Source of the DNA: Yoonia sp. | GTDB lineage: Bacteria; Pseudomonadota; Alphaproteobacteria; Rhodobacterales; Rhodobacteraceae | Length of the DNA stretch: 15,207 nucleotides | Assembly (NCBI GenBank): GCA_020627605.1 | Contig: JAHDGO010000020.1 | Span: 1-15,207 of the forward strand | Reading direction: 5' to 3' | Shown: positions 6,232 to 14,161 of the stretch, one piece after another | Layout: each line of letters opens with the position of its first letter | Position numbering within the stretch: the stretch's first letter is position 1 | Made by a program: the position numbers and the translations under genes | Notes under the pieces: model-generated | Database searches by the model: none | Told to the model about the DNA's origin: nothing | Seen by the model: only the letters and a program-made list of their open reading frames with translations

Positions 6232-7554
6232 ATGAAGATAGCGATGATTGGCACAGGTTACGTCGGACTGGTGTCCGGGGTCTGCTTTTCCGATTTCGGG
6301 CATGAGGTTGTCTGCGTTGACAAGAACCCCGAAAAACTCGACCGCCTGCGCGCAGGCGAAACGCCGATCTTTGAGCCGGGCCTTGATGACCTGATGGCGC
6401 GCAACACGGCCGCGGGGCGTCTGGCCTTTACGGACGATCTGGCAGCCGCCGTCCATGGCGCCGATGCTGTTTTCATCGCCGTCGGCACACCCAGCCGGCG
6501 CGGCGACGGTCACGCCGACCTCAGCTTTGTCTTTGGAGCCGTGAAAGAGGTGGCAGAGGCGTTGCAGAACCCGACCGTGATTGTCACCAAATCCACGGTG
6601 CCTGTTGGCACCAACCGTCAGGTTGCCGCACTGCTGGCCGAAACCCGCCCCGATCTGGCCTGCGATGTTGTCTCGAACCCCGAATTTCTGCGCGAGGGTG
6701 CGGCCATTGACGATTTCATGCGCCCTGACCGCATTGTCGTCGGTGTGCAGTCCGCGCATGCCAGAACCGTGATGGAGGACATCTACCGCCCGTTGACCAT
6801 GCGCGACTATCCCATCCTGTCGACTGATCTGGAAACGGCCGAGATGATCAAATACGCGGCCAATGCGTTTCTGGCGACCAAAGTGACCTTTATCAACGAG
6901 GTTGCCATGCTGTGCGAACGCACCGGCGCAGACGTCAAGGATGTGGCGACCGGCATGGGCTTTGACACGCGCATCGGCCCGCGTTTCCTGCAGGCCGGGC
7001 CAGGCTATGGCGGATCCTGCTTTCCCAAGGACACAAAGGCGCTGGCGCGCATCGGTCAGGACCATTCCCGCCCGTTGCAGATTGTCGAGACGGTGATCAA
7101 GGTCAATGAAGAGGTCAAGCGCCTGATGATCGACAAGATTGTCGATCTTTGCGACGAGGTGCTGCGCGACAAGACGATTGCCGTGCTGGGCCTGACCTTC
7201 AAACCCGATACCGATGACATGCGCGACGCCCCCGCCCTGACAATCGTGCCCGCTTTGGTGGGATTGGGGGCAGAGGTGCGCGTGGTCGATCCGCAGGCCT
7301 TTCGCGAGGGCGAAGCGCTCTTGCCGCATGTCAAATGGTTTGATGATCCCTATCAGGCCGCCGATGGCGCAGACGCGGTGGTGCTGCTGACCGAATGGAA
7401 CGAATTCCGCGGGCTTGATCTGCGCGCCATGGCTGGCCGGATGGCGACCCCGCGCATGGCGGATTTGCGCAACATCTATTCCTGCGATTATGCGCTTGAT
7501 GCAGGGTTCGAGGCTTATGTCGGGATGGGCCGCAAGGCGCAGTTGCCTTACTGA
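6232..7554 (+). CDS. ugd: UDP-glucose 6-dehydrogenase
   Basis: The enzyme oxidises UDP-glucose twice with NAD to give UDP-glucuronate, the substrate of the epimerase upstream. The 440-residue length is standard for the bacterial Ugd/RkpK/TuaD group. GTGYVG at 7-12 binds NAD. VGTPS (84-88), TKSTVPVGT (119-127) and NPEFLREG (149-156) are family signatures. The catalytic lysine lies in EMIKYAANAF (K207) and the catalytic cysteine is C263 in GGSCFPKD. The C-terminal UDP-binding domain has LGLTFKPDTDDMRDAP. The ribosome binding site is weak (CGGAAAA about 9 bases before the ATG). No terminator is visible after the stop codon. Confidence 0.96.
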   Translation: MKIAMIGTGYVGLVSGVCFSDFGHEVVCVDKNPEKLDRLRAGETPIFEPGLDDLMARNTAAGRLAFTDDLAAAVHGADAVFIAVGTPSRRGDGHADLSFVFGAVKEVAEALQNPTVIVTKSTVPVGTNRQVAALLAETRPDLACDVVSNPEFLREGAAIDDFMRPDRIVVGVQSAHARTVMEDIYRPLTMRDYPILSTDLETAEMIKYAANAFLATKVTFINEVAMLCERTGADVKDVATGMGFDTRIGPRFLQAGPGYGGSCFPKDTKALARIGQDHSRPLQIVETVIKVNEEVKRLMIDKIVDLCDEVLRDKTIAVLGLTFKPDTDDMRDAPALTIVPALVGLGAEVRVVDPQAFREGEALLPHVKWFDDPYQAADGADAVVLLTEWNEFRGLDLRAMAGRMATPRMADLRNIYSCDYALDAGFEAYVGMGRKAQLPY

Positions 7555-7597
7555 TTGCACAAAATAGGCAGGTCGTAATTGACGCCACGAAACGAAA

Positions 7598-7626
7598 TTG
7601 ACATTGCAGGGACTACACCGCCTAGT
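7598..7626 (+). promoter_or_regulatory. Candidate sigma-70-type promoter for the aldehyde dehydrogenase operon
   Basis: A perfect -35 TTGACA (7598-7603) is followed after 17 bases by a poor -10 CCTAGT (7621-7626). The -35 is matched by an inverted TGTCAA at 7628-7633, and AATTGAC is repeated at 7577-7583 and 7596-7602. Such flanking repeats suit a regulated promoter. The start codon is at 7671, with AAAGAG upstream as ribosome binding site. Confidence 0.4.
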
Positions 7627-7670
7627 GTGTCAACGGCGCCCATATGAATAACCAGTGAAAGAGACCGCTG

Positions 7671-9122
7671 ATGTCAGACCTCAAACGCAACTACATCGCC
7701 GGGGAATGGGTGGCAGGCGCCTCTGACATTCCGAATATCAACCCTTCTGACCTGTCAGACAACATCGGCCAGTTCGCACAGGCCAGCAGCACACAACTGG
7801 ATGATGCACTGGCCGCAGCGCGTCAGGCACAGGCCGCATGGGCCGCCTATGGGCTGGAACGCAAACAAAACGTGCTGATGGCCATCGGGAATGAGCTGAT
7901 GGCCCGCGCCGAAGAGCTGGGCACATTGCTGAGCCGTGAAGAGGGCAAGCCGCTGGCCGAGGGCAAGGGCGAAGTGTTCCGCGCCGGTCAGTTCTTTACC
8001 TATTTCGCTGCAGAAGTCCTGCGCCAGATCGGCGACAACGCCGACAGCACCCGCGACGGGATCGAGGTTGATGTGCGCCGTGAACCGGTGGGCGTCGTCG
8101 CCATCATCAGCCCGTGGAACTTCCCAACGGCCACGGCCAGCTGGAAAATTGCCCCGGCGCTTGCCTTTGGCAATGCGGTGATCTGGAAACCTGCGAACCT
8201 GACGCCTGCGTCGGCTGTCGCCCTGACAGAGATCATCGCGCGGCAGGATATCCCGAAGGGTCTGTTCAACCTTGTCATGGGCGCGGGCCGCGATGTGGGC
8301 CAGCGGCTGGTTGAAAGTGCTGGCGTTGACGCGATTTCCTTCACCGGCTCGGTGCCTGTGGGCAAGGGTATTGCCGCCGCGGCCATCGGCAATCTGACCA
8401 AGGTGCAGATGGAAATGGGATCAAAGAACGCGCTTGCCGTGATGGATGATGCCGACATTGACCTTGCGGTGACGCTCGCCCTTGGCGGGGCATTTGGCGG
8501 CACAGGGCAGAAATGCACCGCCTCTTCCCGTCTGATCGTGCATGAGGCCGTCCATGATGCCTTTGCCGACAAACTGGTGGCTGGCGCCAAAGCGATGAAG
8601 GTTGGTCATGCGCTGGCCGAAGGCACGCAGATCGGCCCTGTCGTCAGCGAACAGCAGTTGAACGAAAACATGCGCTATGTGGACCTTGGGCAGTCCGAAG
8701 GGGCCGAACTGGCCTGTGGCGGCACACGCGTCGAACAGGACACAGAAGGCTATTTCATGTCCCCCGGTGTGTTCCTGAACACCACGAATGACATGACCAT
8801 CAACCGCGAGGAAATGTTCGCCCCGCTTGCTGCCGTCATCAAGGTCGGCAGCTATGACGAGGCGCTGCATGTGGTCAACGATACCCGGTTCGGCCTGACC
8901 TCTGGCATCGTGACCCGCAGCCTTGCCCGGGCGACCCATTTCCGGCGCAATGCCAAGACCGGCTGTGTGATGGTGAACCTGCCGACCGCTGGGACCGACT
9001 ATCACGTGCCGTTCGGCGGGCGTGGCGACAGTTCCTACGGGCCACGCGAGCAAGGGGCCTATGCAGCGGAATTCTACACCACCGTAAAGACCGCCTATAT
9101 TTCAGCCGGCACACCGGAGTAG
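7671..9122 (+). CDS. NAD(P)-dependent aldehyde dehydrogenase, 2-oxoglutarate semialdehyde dehydrogenase-like
   Basis: This is a cytoplasmic aldehyde dehydrogenase of normal length (483 residues). Conserved sites are present: SPWNF with N150, K173 for cofactor, FTGS at 224-227, the general base E248 in QMEMGSKN, and the nucleophile C282 in GQKCTASSR. The end PREQGAYAAEFYTTVKT resembles the branch containing B. subtilis GucD/YcbD and other 2-oxoglutarate semialdehyde dehydrogenases. One deviation is EMGSKN for the usual EMGGKN. The gene is 4 bases ahead of the M19 protein and faces a polyamine importer. With the aminotransferase at 14347 it could oxidise 4-aminobutyraldehyde or a gamma-glutamyl derivative, but substrate cannot be read from the sequence. 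Confidence 0.9.
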   Translation: MSDLKRNYIAGEWVAGASDIPNINPSDLSDNIGQFAQASSTQLDDALAAARQAQAAWAAYGLERKQNVLMAIGNELMARAEELGTLLSREEGKPLAEGKGEVFRAGQFFTYFAAEVLRQIGDNADSTRDGIEVDVRREPVGVVAIISPWNFPTATASWKIAPALAFGNAVIWKPANLTPASAVALTEIIARQDIPKGLFNLVMGAGRDVGQRLVESAGVDAISFTGSVPVGKGIAAAAIGNLTKVQMEMGSKNALAVMDDADIDLAVTLALGGAFGGTGQKCTASSRLIVHEAVHDAFADKLVAGAKAMKVGHALAEGTQIGPVVSEQQLNENMRYVDLGQSEGAELACGGTRVEQDTEGYFMSPGVFLNTTNDMTINREEMFAPLAAVIKVGSYDEALHVVNDTRFGLTSGIVTRSLARATHFRRNAKTGCVMVNLPTAGTDYHVPFGGRGDSSYGPREQGAYAAEFYTTVKTAYISAGTPE

Positions 9123-9126
9123 CGTC

Positions 9127-10104
9127 ATGTACCGGATTGACTGCCTGCAATACGCCAACTGGTCCGAAAAAATCTTTCGCCAGATGCGCGAAGGCGGTGT
9201 TGATGCGGTGCATGTCACCATCGCTTACCACGAGAATTTTCGCGAAACAGTGCTGAATATCGAACAGTGGAACCGCTGGTTCGAACAGTTCCCCGATCTG
9301 ATTTTTCAGGGCCGCTGGGGTAGTGATGTGGCACTGGCGCGCGAAACGGGGCGCACCGCGATCTTTTTCGGGTTTCAGAACCCCAGCCCGATCGAGGATG
9401 ACATTGGGCTGGTCGAAATACTGCACACGCTTGGCGCGCGTTTCATGCAGCTGAGCTACAATAACCAGTCCCTGCTGGCCACGGGCTGTTATGAGGCCGA
9501 GGACCCCGGCATCACCCGCATGGGCAAACAGGTGATCAAGGAAATGAACCGCGTGGGTCTGGTGGTGGACATGAGCCACTCTGCCGACCGGTCCACAATA
9601 GAGGCGGCAGAGATATCCGAACGTCCCATTGCGATCACCCACGCCAACCTGCACAGCTGGCAACCGGCCTTGCGCAACAAGCGCGATGATGTCGTGCGCG
9701 CCGTGACGGAAAATGGCGGGATGATGGGGTTTTCGCTGTATCCGCATCATCTGAAAGACAAGTCGGACTGTACGCTGGACAGCTTCTGCCAGATGATCGC
9801 AACAGCGGCAGAGCAGTTTGGCGTTGATCATTTCGGCATCGGGTCTGACCTCTGTCAGGACCAGCCGGACAGCGTTGTCGAATGGATGCGGGTCGGCCGC
9901 TGGACGAAAGAGATCGATTATGGCGAAGGGTCGGCCAGTGCGCCGGGCTTCCCGCCGATGCCGGCGTGGTTTGAGGACAACCGCGACTTTGGCAATCTGG
10001 CAAAGGGTCTGAAGGCGGTCGGGTTCGACGACGATGACGTGGCGGCATTGATGGGTGGCAACTGGCACCGGTTCTTTACAGAGAACTTCGGCCCTGCCGC
10101 CTAG
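9127..10104 (+). CDS. M19 (renal dipeptidase-like) family protein with altered metal site
   Basis: The 325-residue protein has the M19 amidohydrolase fold: NPGIT-like turn and GKQVIKEMNRVGLVVDMSH (H151), ITHAN (H172), HFGIGSD (D241) and the closing MGGNWHRFF. These match the His ligands and substrate pocket of bacterial and renal dipeptidases. However, the N-terminal metal motif HxD is replaced by L7-Q-Y9 in RIDCLQYANW, and the bridging Glu is replaced by Q84 in FGFQNPSP. A branch with these changes occurs in catabolic clusters, for example near betaine demethylation genes of Pseudomonas (from memory). It may be a one-metal or different hydrolase. There is no signal peptide, so it is cytoplasmic. 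GGAG overlapping the preceding stop codon region (9116-9119) gives coupling to the aldehyde dehydrogenase. Its stop overlaps the stop of the opposing potI. Confidence 0.85.
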   Translation: MYRIDCLQYANWSEKIFRQMREGGVDAVHVTIAYHENFRETVLNIEQWNRWFEQFPDLIFQGRWGSDVALARETGRTAIFFGFQNPSPIEDDIGLVEILHTLGARFMQLSYNNQSLLATGCYEAEDPGITRMGKQVIKEMNRVGLVVDMSHSADRSTIEAAEISERPIAITHANLHSWQPALRNKRDDVVRAVTENGGMMGFSLYPHHLKDKSDCTLDSFCQMIATAAEQFGVDHFGIGSDLCQDQPDSVVEWMRVGRWTKEIDYGEGSASAPGFPPMPAWFEDNRDFGNLAKGLKAVGFDDDDVAALMGGNWHRFFTENFGPAA

Positions 10105-10919
10105 GTCATCTGTTCTGCCATCTGCTCTTCTCGTTTGCGCCGCAGGACGGCGCGTTTGGTGCTGATCGAGGCGGTGATCGTGCCGATGGTCACCAGCCCG
10201 ATCAGGATGGTGGACAGCGCATTGATCTCTGGGCTGACACCCAGACGCACCGAACTGAACACCTTGATTGGCAGTGTTGTGGCGGATGGCCCTGCGACGA
10301 AAGACGCGATCACCAGATCGTCCAGCGACAGGGTCAGCGCCAGCAGCCAGCCGGAAATCACCGCAGGCGCGATAATCGGCAGCGTGACAGAGCGGAACGC
10401 ATCAAACGGCGTGCAGCCCAGATCAAGCGCGGCCTCTTCGATTGAGCGGTCAAAACTGACCAGCCGCGAACTGACCACAACAGAGACATAGCACATCGCA
10501 AATGTCGCATGGGCCAGCACGATGGTGATCAGCCCCCGGTCCAGTCCGATGGAAATGAACAGCAACAGCAGTGACAGCCCGGTGATCACCTCTGGCATGA
10601 CCAGTGGTGCATACATCATGCCCGAAAACAGGGTGCGCCCGAAAAACCGGCCGCCGCGCACCAGCACATAGGCCCCCATGGTGCCGAGCACCGTGGCGAT
10701 GAGCGATGACAGCACCGCCACCTGCAACGTGACCCAAGCGGCATCCAGAAACGCCTCGTTCTGCAGCAATTCGCCGTACCACCTTGTCGAAAACCCGCCC
10801 CATACGGTCACAAGGCGACTGTCATTGAAGCTGTAGATGATGACGATAATCATCGGGATATAGAGAAAAGCAAAGCCAAGCGTCAGCGAGGTCGCGTTGA
10901 ACCAGGTGAACCGTCTCAT
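10101..10919 (-). CDS. potI: Polyamine ABC transporter permease PotI
   Basis: This is the second inner-membrane permease of the putrescine-type importer. The 272-residue protein has about six membrane segments, beginning at residues 11-30, and the EAA coupling loop at about 161-190 (EEAALDLGCTPFDAFRSVTLP), which docks on the ATPase. It is the last gene of the potFGHI-ordered operon. Its ATG overlaps the potH stop as ATGA (10916-10919), so translation is coupled. Its TAG stop overlaps the stop of the convergent M19 gene within CTAG, leaving no room for a terminator between them. PotC of the spermidine system is the close alternative; gene order and PotF favour PotI. Confidence 0.92.
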   Translation of the reverse strand: MRRFTWFNATSLTLGFAFLYIPMIIVIIYSFNDSRLVTVWGGFSTRWYGELLQNEAFLDAAWVTLQVAVLSSLIATVLGTMGAYVLVRGGRFFGRTLFSGMMYAPLVMPEVITGLSLLLLFISIGLDRGLITIVLAHATFAMCYVSVVVSSRLVSFDRSIEEAALDLGCTPFDAFRSVTLPIIAPAVISGWLLALTLSLDDLVIASFVAGPSATTLPIKVFSSVRLGVSPEINALSTILIGLVTIGTITASISTKRAVLRRKREEQMAEQMT

Positions 10920-11812
10920 TGCTCTGCCTCGATGCGGCGCTGTTCGTTGCGCTGGTACATGACGATGGGGATGATCAGGATCAGCAAAAGGATCACGGCA
11001 ACGGCCGAGGCCACCGGCCAGTCGCGGTTTGAGAAGAACTCTTCAAACAGGACCTTGCCGATCATCAGCGTGTCGGACCCACCCAAGAGCGAGGGGATCA
11101 CAAACTCGCCCAGCGCGGGGATGAAGACCAGAAAACATCCGGCAATAATGCCTGCCTTGGACAGAGGCACCGTGATGCGCCAGAAGGCCTCTGTCCGGGA
11201 ACAGCCCAGATCTTCTGCCGCTTCAAGCAATGACCCGTCGAGTTTGATCAGCGTTGCATAGATCGGCAGGATCATGAACGGACAGTAGGTATAGACGATC
11301 CCGATATAGACCGCATAGTTCGTGTTGAGGATGGTCAGCGGTTCGTTGATCAGCCCCAGCCACATCAGAAACTGATTGATCATGCCTTCGTTGCTCAGCA
11401 AGCCAATCAGCGAATAGACCCGGATCAGAAAGCTGGTCCAGAACGGCAGAATCACCAGCAGCATCAGCGTTGGCTGCCATTCCTGCGGGGCGTTGGCCAT
11501 GCCATAGGCGATGGGAAAGCCCACCAACAAACAGAAGAAGGTCGAAATCAGCGCGATCTGCAGGCTCGATAGATAGCTTTTCCAATAAAGGTCATCGTCA
11601 GCCAGAAATTCGAAGTTTTCGAAATCCAGCTGCGAAATCATGTTGCGCAGGCCTGACCACCCCTCTGACAGATCAAGCGTCGGTGTATATGGCGGGATCG
11701 ACAGGGCGATATCGGACAGCGAGATTTTGAAGACGATCAGGAAGGGCACCAGAAACAGCGCCGCAAGCCACAGGTACGGTACGGCAATCAGGCTGATCCG
11801 CCGCCAATTCAT
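10916..11812 (-). CDS. potH: Polyamine ABC transporter permease PotH
   Basis: This is the first permease subunit, which pairs with PotI. From the ATG at 11812 the product has 298 residues with about six membrane segments, the first at residues 8-29, and a periplasmic insert at about 31-78. The EAA loop is at about 197-221 (LEAAEDLGCSRTEAFWRITVP). The segment LPFWTSFLIRVYSLIGLL (122-139) is typical of PotH/PotB. A longer frame starting at 11845 would overlap potG by 37 bases; the ATG at 11812 is preferred because it forms the ATGA overlap with the potG stop (11809-11812), as at the potH-potI junction. Confidence 0.93.
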   Translation of the reverse strand: MNWRRISLIAVPYLWLAALFLVPFLIVFKISLSDIALSIPPYTPTLDLSEGWSGLRNMISQLDFENFEFLADDDLYWKSYLSSLQIALISTFFCLLVGFPIAYGMANAPQEWQPTLMLLVILPFWTSFLIRVYSLIGLLSNEGMINQFLMWLGLINEPLTILNTNYAVYIGIVYTYCPFMILPIYATLIKLDGSLLEAAEDLGCSRTEAFWRITVPLSKAGIIAGCFLVFIPALGEFVIPSLLGGSDTLMIGKVLFEEFFSNRDWPVASAVAVILLLILIIPIVMYQRNEQRRIEAEQ

Positions 11813-12960
11813 TCTGCGATCACCACACCGGCGGTGTCGGTCCACGACAGCCAGACCTCATCCTCCCAGGTGAAGGCGCGGTTGGCACGCCGCCGCGCGT
11901 TCGTCGCCTGCGCCTTGATGATCTGCCCATCCGGCATTTCCACATGATAGGTCGACAGGTTGCCGAGGTAGGCAATATCCAGCACCTTGCCTTGAAAAGC
12001 GTTGCTGGCGTCAGACGGCCTTTCGGCGGTGATATTCAGTTTTTCCGGCCGAATGACGAAACTGACCTTACCGGTTAGCGTCGGTTGCGCTGTCGTTGCG
12101 ATGATCGGCTGCTGGCCCTCGGCCCATGTGATCGACACGGTTTCCGTGTCGTTTGATCCGATTGTTTCAGTCTGGTTTACGCCAACCGCATGGCCTGTGA
12201 TGATGTTCACGTCACCAATGAAATCGGCCACATAGGTGCTGTTGGGGGCCTCATAGATCTGGGTCGGGGTGTCGACCTGGATCAGCTTGCCAAAGTTCAT
12301 CACGGCAACACGGCTGGCGACTGTCATCGCCTCTTCCTGATCGTGGGTCACGATGACAAAGGTGGTGCCGGTCTTTTCCTGAATGTCCATCAGTTCAAAC
12401 TGCGTGTCCTGCCGCAGTTTCTTGTCCAGCGCCGAGAGCGGTTCATCCAGCAGCAACAGCTTGGGGGCCTTGGCCAGGGCCCGTGCCAGCGCCACACGCT
12501 GCCGCTGGCCGCCGGAAATCTGTTCTGGCTTGCGCTTGGCAAACTTCTCAATCTGCACCAGCTTGAGCATCTTTTGCACGCGGTCGTCGATCTGGTCTTT
12601 CGGCATGTCTGACCGTTTCAGACCAAAGGCGATGTTGTCGTAAACCGTCAGATGCGGGAACAGCGCATAGGACTGGAACATCATGTTCACACTGCGCTTG
12701 TTGGGCGGAATGGGCGAGATATCCTTGCCATCCAGCAGGATCGTGCCGCTGGTCGGTTTCTCGAACCCTGCCAGCATCCGCATCATCGTGGTCTTGCCGC
12801 AACCTGACGGGCCCAGCAGCGCAAAGAATTCTTTTTCGTAGATGTCGATGGACAGATCATCGACAGCGGTGAAATCACCGAAGCGCTTTGTCACATTCTT
12901 GAACTGGATGAGCGGTTTTTCCGCCGGGTCATTCCAGGGCGCAAAGACGTTTTCTGGCAT
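11809..12960 (-). CDS. potG: Polyamine ABC transporter ATP-binding protein PotG
   Basis: This is the cytoplasmic ATPase that powers PotHI. The 383-residue protein has Walker A GPSGCGKTT (50-58), Q-loop Q96, signature ISGGQ (148-152, Ile for the usual Leu), Walker B LLLLDE (168-173) and H-loop H206 in VTHDQEEA. A C-terminal TOBE regulatory region follows from about residue 290 (SFVIRPEKLNI). The N-terminal 15-residue extension before LIQFKNVTKRFG is typical of PotG. Only a weak GGGG lies about 12 bases before the ATG, and the gene sits behind the potF hairpin, which suggests lower expression than potF. It overlaps potH by 4 bases. Confidence 0.95.
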   Translation of the reverse strand: MPENVFAPWNDPAEKPLIQFKNVTKRFGDFTAVDDLSIDIYEKEFFALLGPSGCGKTTMMRMLAGFEKPTSGTILLDGKDISPIPPNKRSVNMMFQSYALFPHLTVYDNIAFGLKRSDMPKDQIDDRVQKMLKLVQIEKFAKRKPEQISGGQRQRVALARALAKAPKLLLLDEPLSALDKKLRQDTQFELMDIQEKTGTTFVIVTHDQEEAMTVASRVAVMNFGKLIQVDTPTQIYEAPNSTYVADFIGDVNIITGHAVGVNQTETIGSNDTETVSITWAEGQQPIIATTAQPTLTGKVSFVIRPEKLNITAERPSDASNAFQGKVLDIAYLGNLSTYHVEMPDGQIIKAQATNARRRANRAFTWEDEVWLSWTDTAGVVIAE

Positions 12961-12989
12961 TCAGAGGGGTGCCCCGTAACTAGCCACAA

Positions 12990-13028
12990 AGAAAAGTCGC
13001 CCCGGCCAGCGTCAGGCAGGCCGGGGCG
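12990..13028 (-). terminator. Terminator-like hairpin between potF and potG
   Basis: A perfect 10-bp GC-rich stem (CGCCCCGGCC at 12998-13007 and its complement at 13019-13028) encloses 11 bases. On the minus strand it is followed by ACTTTTCTTT. It begins 6 bases after the potF stop. The interrupted T-run suggests partial termination, giving more PotF than PotGHI. The structure is seen directly; partial read-through is inferred because potGHI has no obvious promoter of its own in the 74-base gap. Confidence 0.8.
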
Positions 13029-13034
13029 GATTGG

Positions 13035-14123
13035 TTATGTGCCGGATTTGATCCGCGTCCACATGCGTGTGACGAAACGCTGCGCGCGCGCATCATAAGG
13101 CGTTGTGGTATAAAGCGTCTCAAGCGTTTCAGCGTCAGGATAGATCGCCGGATCGCCGATCACGTCTTCCTCCAGCAGTGGCTGGGATGCCACGTTGCCG
13201 TTGGCGTAGTAGACATAGTTCGAGGCCGCTGCCATGTTTTCGGCATCCATGATGAAATCAAGGAACGCGTGCGCGCCTTCGGGGTTCGGCGCATCCACCG
13301 GGATCGCCATCTGGTCAAACCACATCAGCGCACCCTCGGATGGGGCGTTGTAGGCAATCTCGACGCCGTTGTCGGCCTCGTCAGCGCGGTCGCGCGACTG
13401 CAGGATGTCACCTGACCAGCCAAAGGCCACACAGATTTCACCGTTCGCCAGCGCCGAGATATATTCAGAGCTGTGGAATTTCTGCACATAGGGCCGCACC
13501 GCTGCCAGCACAGGCTCTGCCAATGCCAGCACGTCCTCGTCCTTGCTGTCCGGATCTTCGCCAATGTACTGCAGCGCCGCCGGGATCATCTCTGCCGGGG
13601 CATCAAGGAAATGCACGCCGCATTCGGCCAGCTTTTCCATATTCTCTGGGTTGAACACCAGGTCGAGAGAGCCGATTGGCGCATCCTCGCCCAGCAACTC
13701 GGTGACCTTGCCGACGTTCACGCCGATCCCCGTGGTGCCCCACATGTAGTTGATCGAATACTGTCCGCCGGGATCATAGGTCTCGGTCCGGGCCTGCACG
13801 ACATCCCAAAGGTTGCCGGCGTTTTCGAGCTTGGACATATCCAGCGGCTGGAATGCACCCGCTGCAATCTGGCGCTGCAGGAAGGTGCCCGACGGCACGA
13901 CGACGTCGTAGCCGGAGCCGCCTGCCAGCATCTTTGTTTCCAGCACTTCGTTGCTGTCAAAGACGTCGTAGATCAGCTCAAACCCTGTCTCTTCTTCGAA
14001 CTTTGTCAGCAGGTCCTCGTCGATATAGTCCGACCAGTTGTAGACACGCACTTCCTGTGCCCAACCCGCCCCAGCGGTTGCCACAGCGGCCGCGAGCACG
14101 GCACTCTTCTTGACTTTGAACAT
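13035..14123 (-). CDS. potF: Putrescine-type periplasmic binding protein PotF
   Basis: This is the periplasmic receptor of the polyamine importer, 362 residues. Residues 1-22 form the signal peptide (cleavage near GWA/QE). Mature sequence closely follows E. coli PotF: YNWSDYI (28-34), YDVFDSNEVLE (52-62), VPSGTFLQRQ (76-85), YMWGTTGIG (126-134), CGVHFLDAP, FHSSEYISALANGEICVAFGWSGD (216-239). Pocket residues known from PotF are recognisable: W30, S31, D32, Y33, S78, E178, W236, D239, D270, Y306. The position equal to F276 of E. coli PotF appears to be W268, as in spermidine-binding PotD. The WSDY start of the pocket favours putrescine or another diamine. A good ribosome binding site (GGGGAG, 6 bases before the ATG) precedes it. 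It heads the operon and diverges from the aminotransferase. Confidence 0.95.
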   Translation of the reverse strand: MFKVKKSAVLAAAVATAGAGWAQEVRVYNWSDYIDEDLLTKFEEETGFELIYDVFDSNEVLETKMLAGGSGYDVVVPSGTFLQRQIAAGAFQPLDMSKLENAGNLWDVVQARTETYDPGGQYSINYMWGTTGIGVNVGKVTELLGEDAPIGSLDLVFNPENMEKLAECGVHFLDAPAEMIPAALQYIGEDPDSKDEDVLALAEPVLAAVRPYVQKFHSSEYISALANGEICVAFGWSGDILQSRDRADEADNGVEIAYNAPSEGALMWFDQMAIPVDAPNPEGAHAFLDFIMDAENMAAASNYVYYANGNVASQPLLEEDVIGDPAIYPDAETLETLYTTTPYDARAQRFVTRMWTRIKSGT

Positions 14124-14161
14124 CCAAGTCTCCCCTAGGATTTTCGTTTACCGGAAAACTG

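Noticed and set aside
6007..7560. 517-codon minus-strand frame opposite ugd
   Set aside because: It lies fully antisense to a well-conserved enzyme gene and is rich in His, Arg and Gln as expected of GC-rich shadow frames. No motif or ribosome binding site supports it.
8875..10068. 397-codon minus-strand frame opposite the M19 gene
   Set aside because: Antisense shadow with no recognisable domain; the plus-strand frame carries clear M19 motifs.
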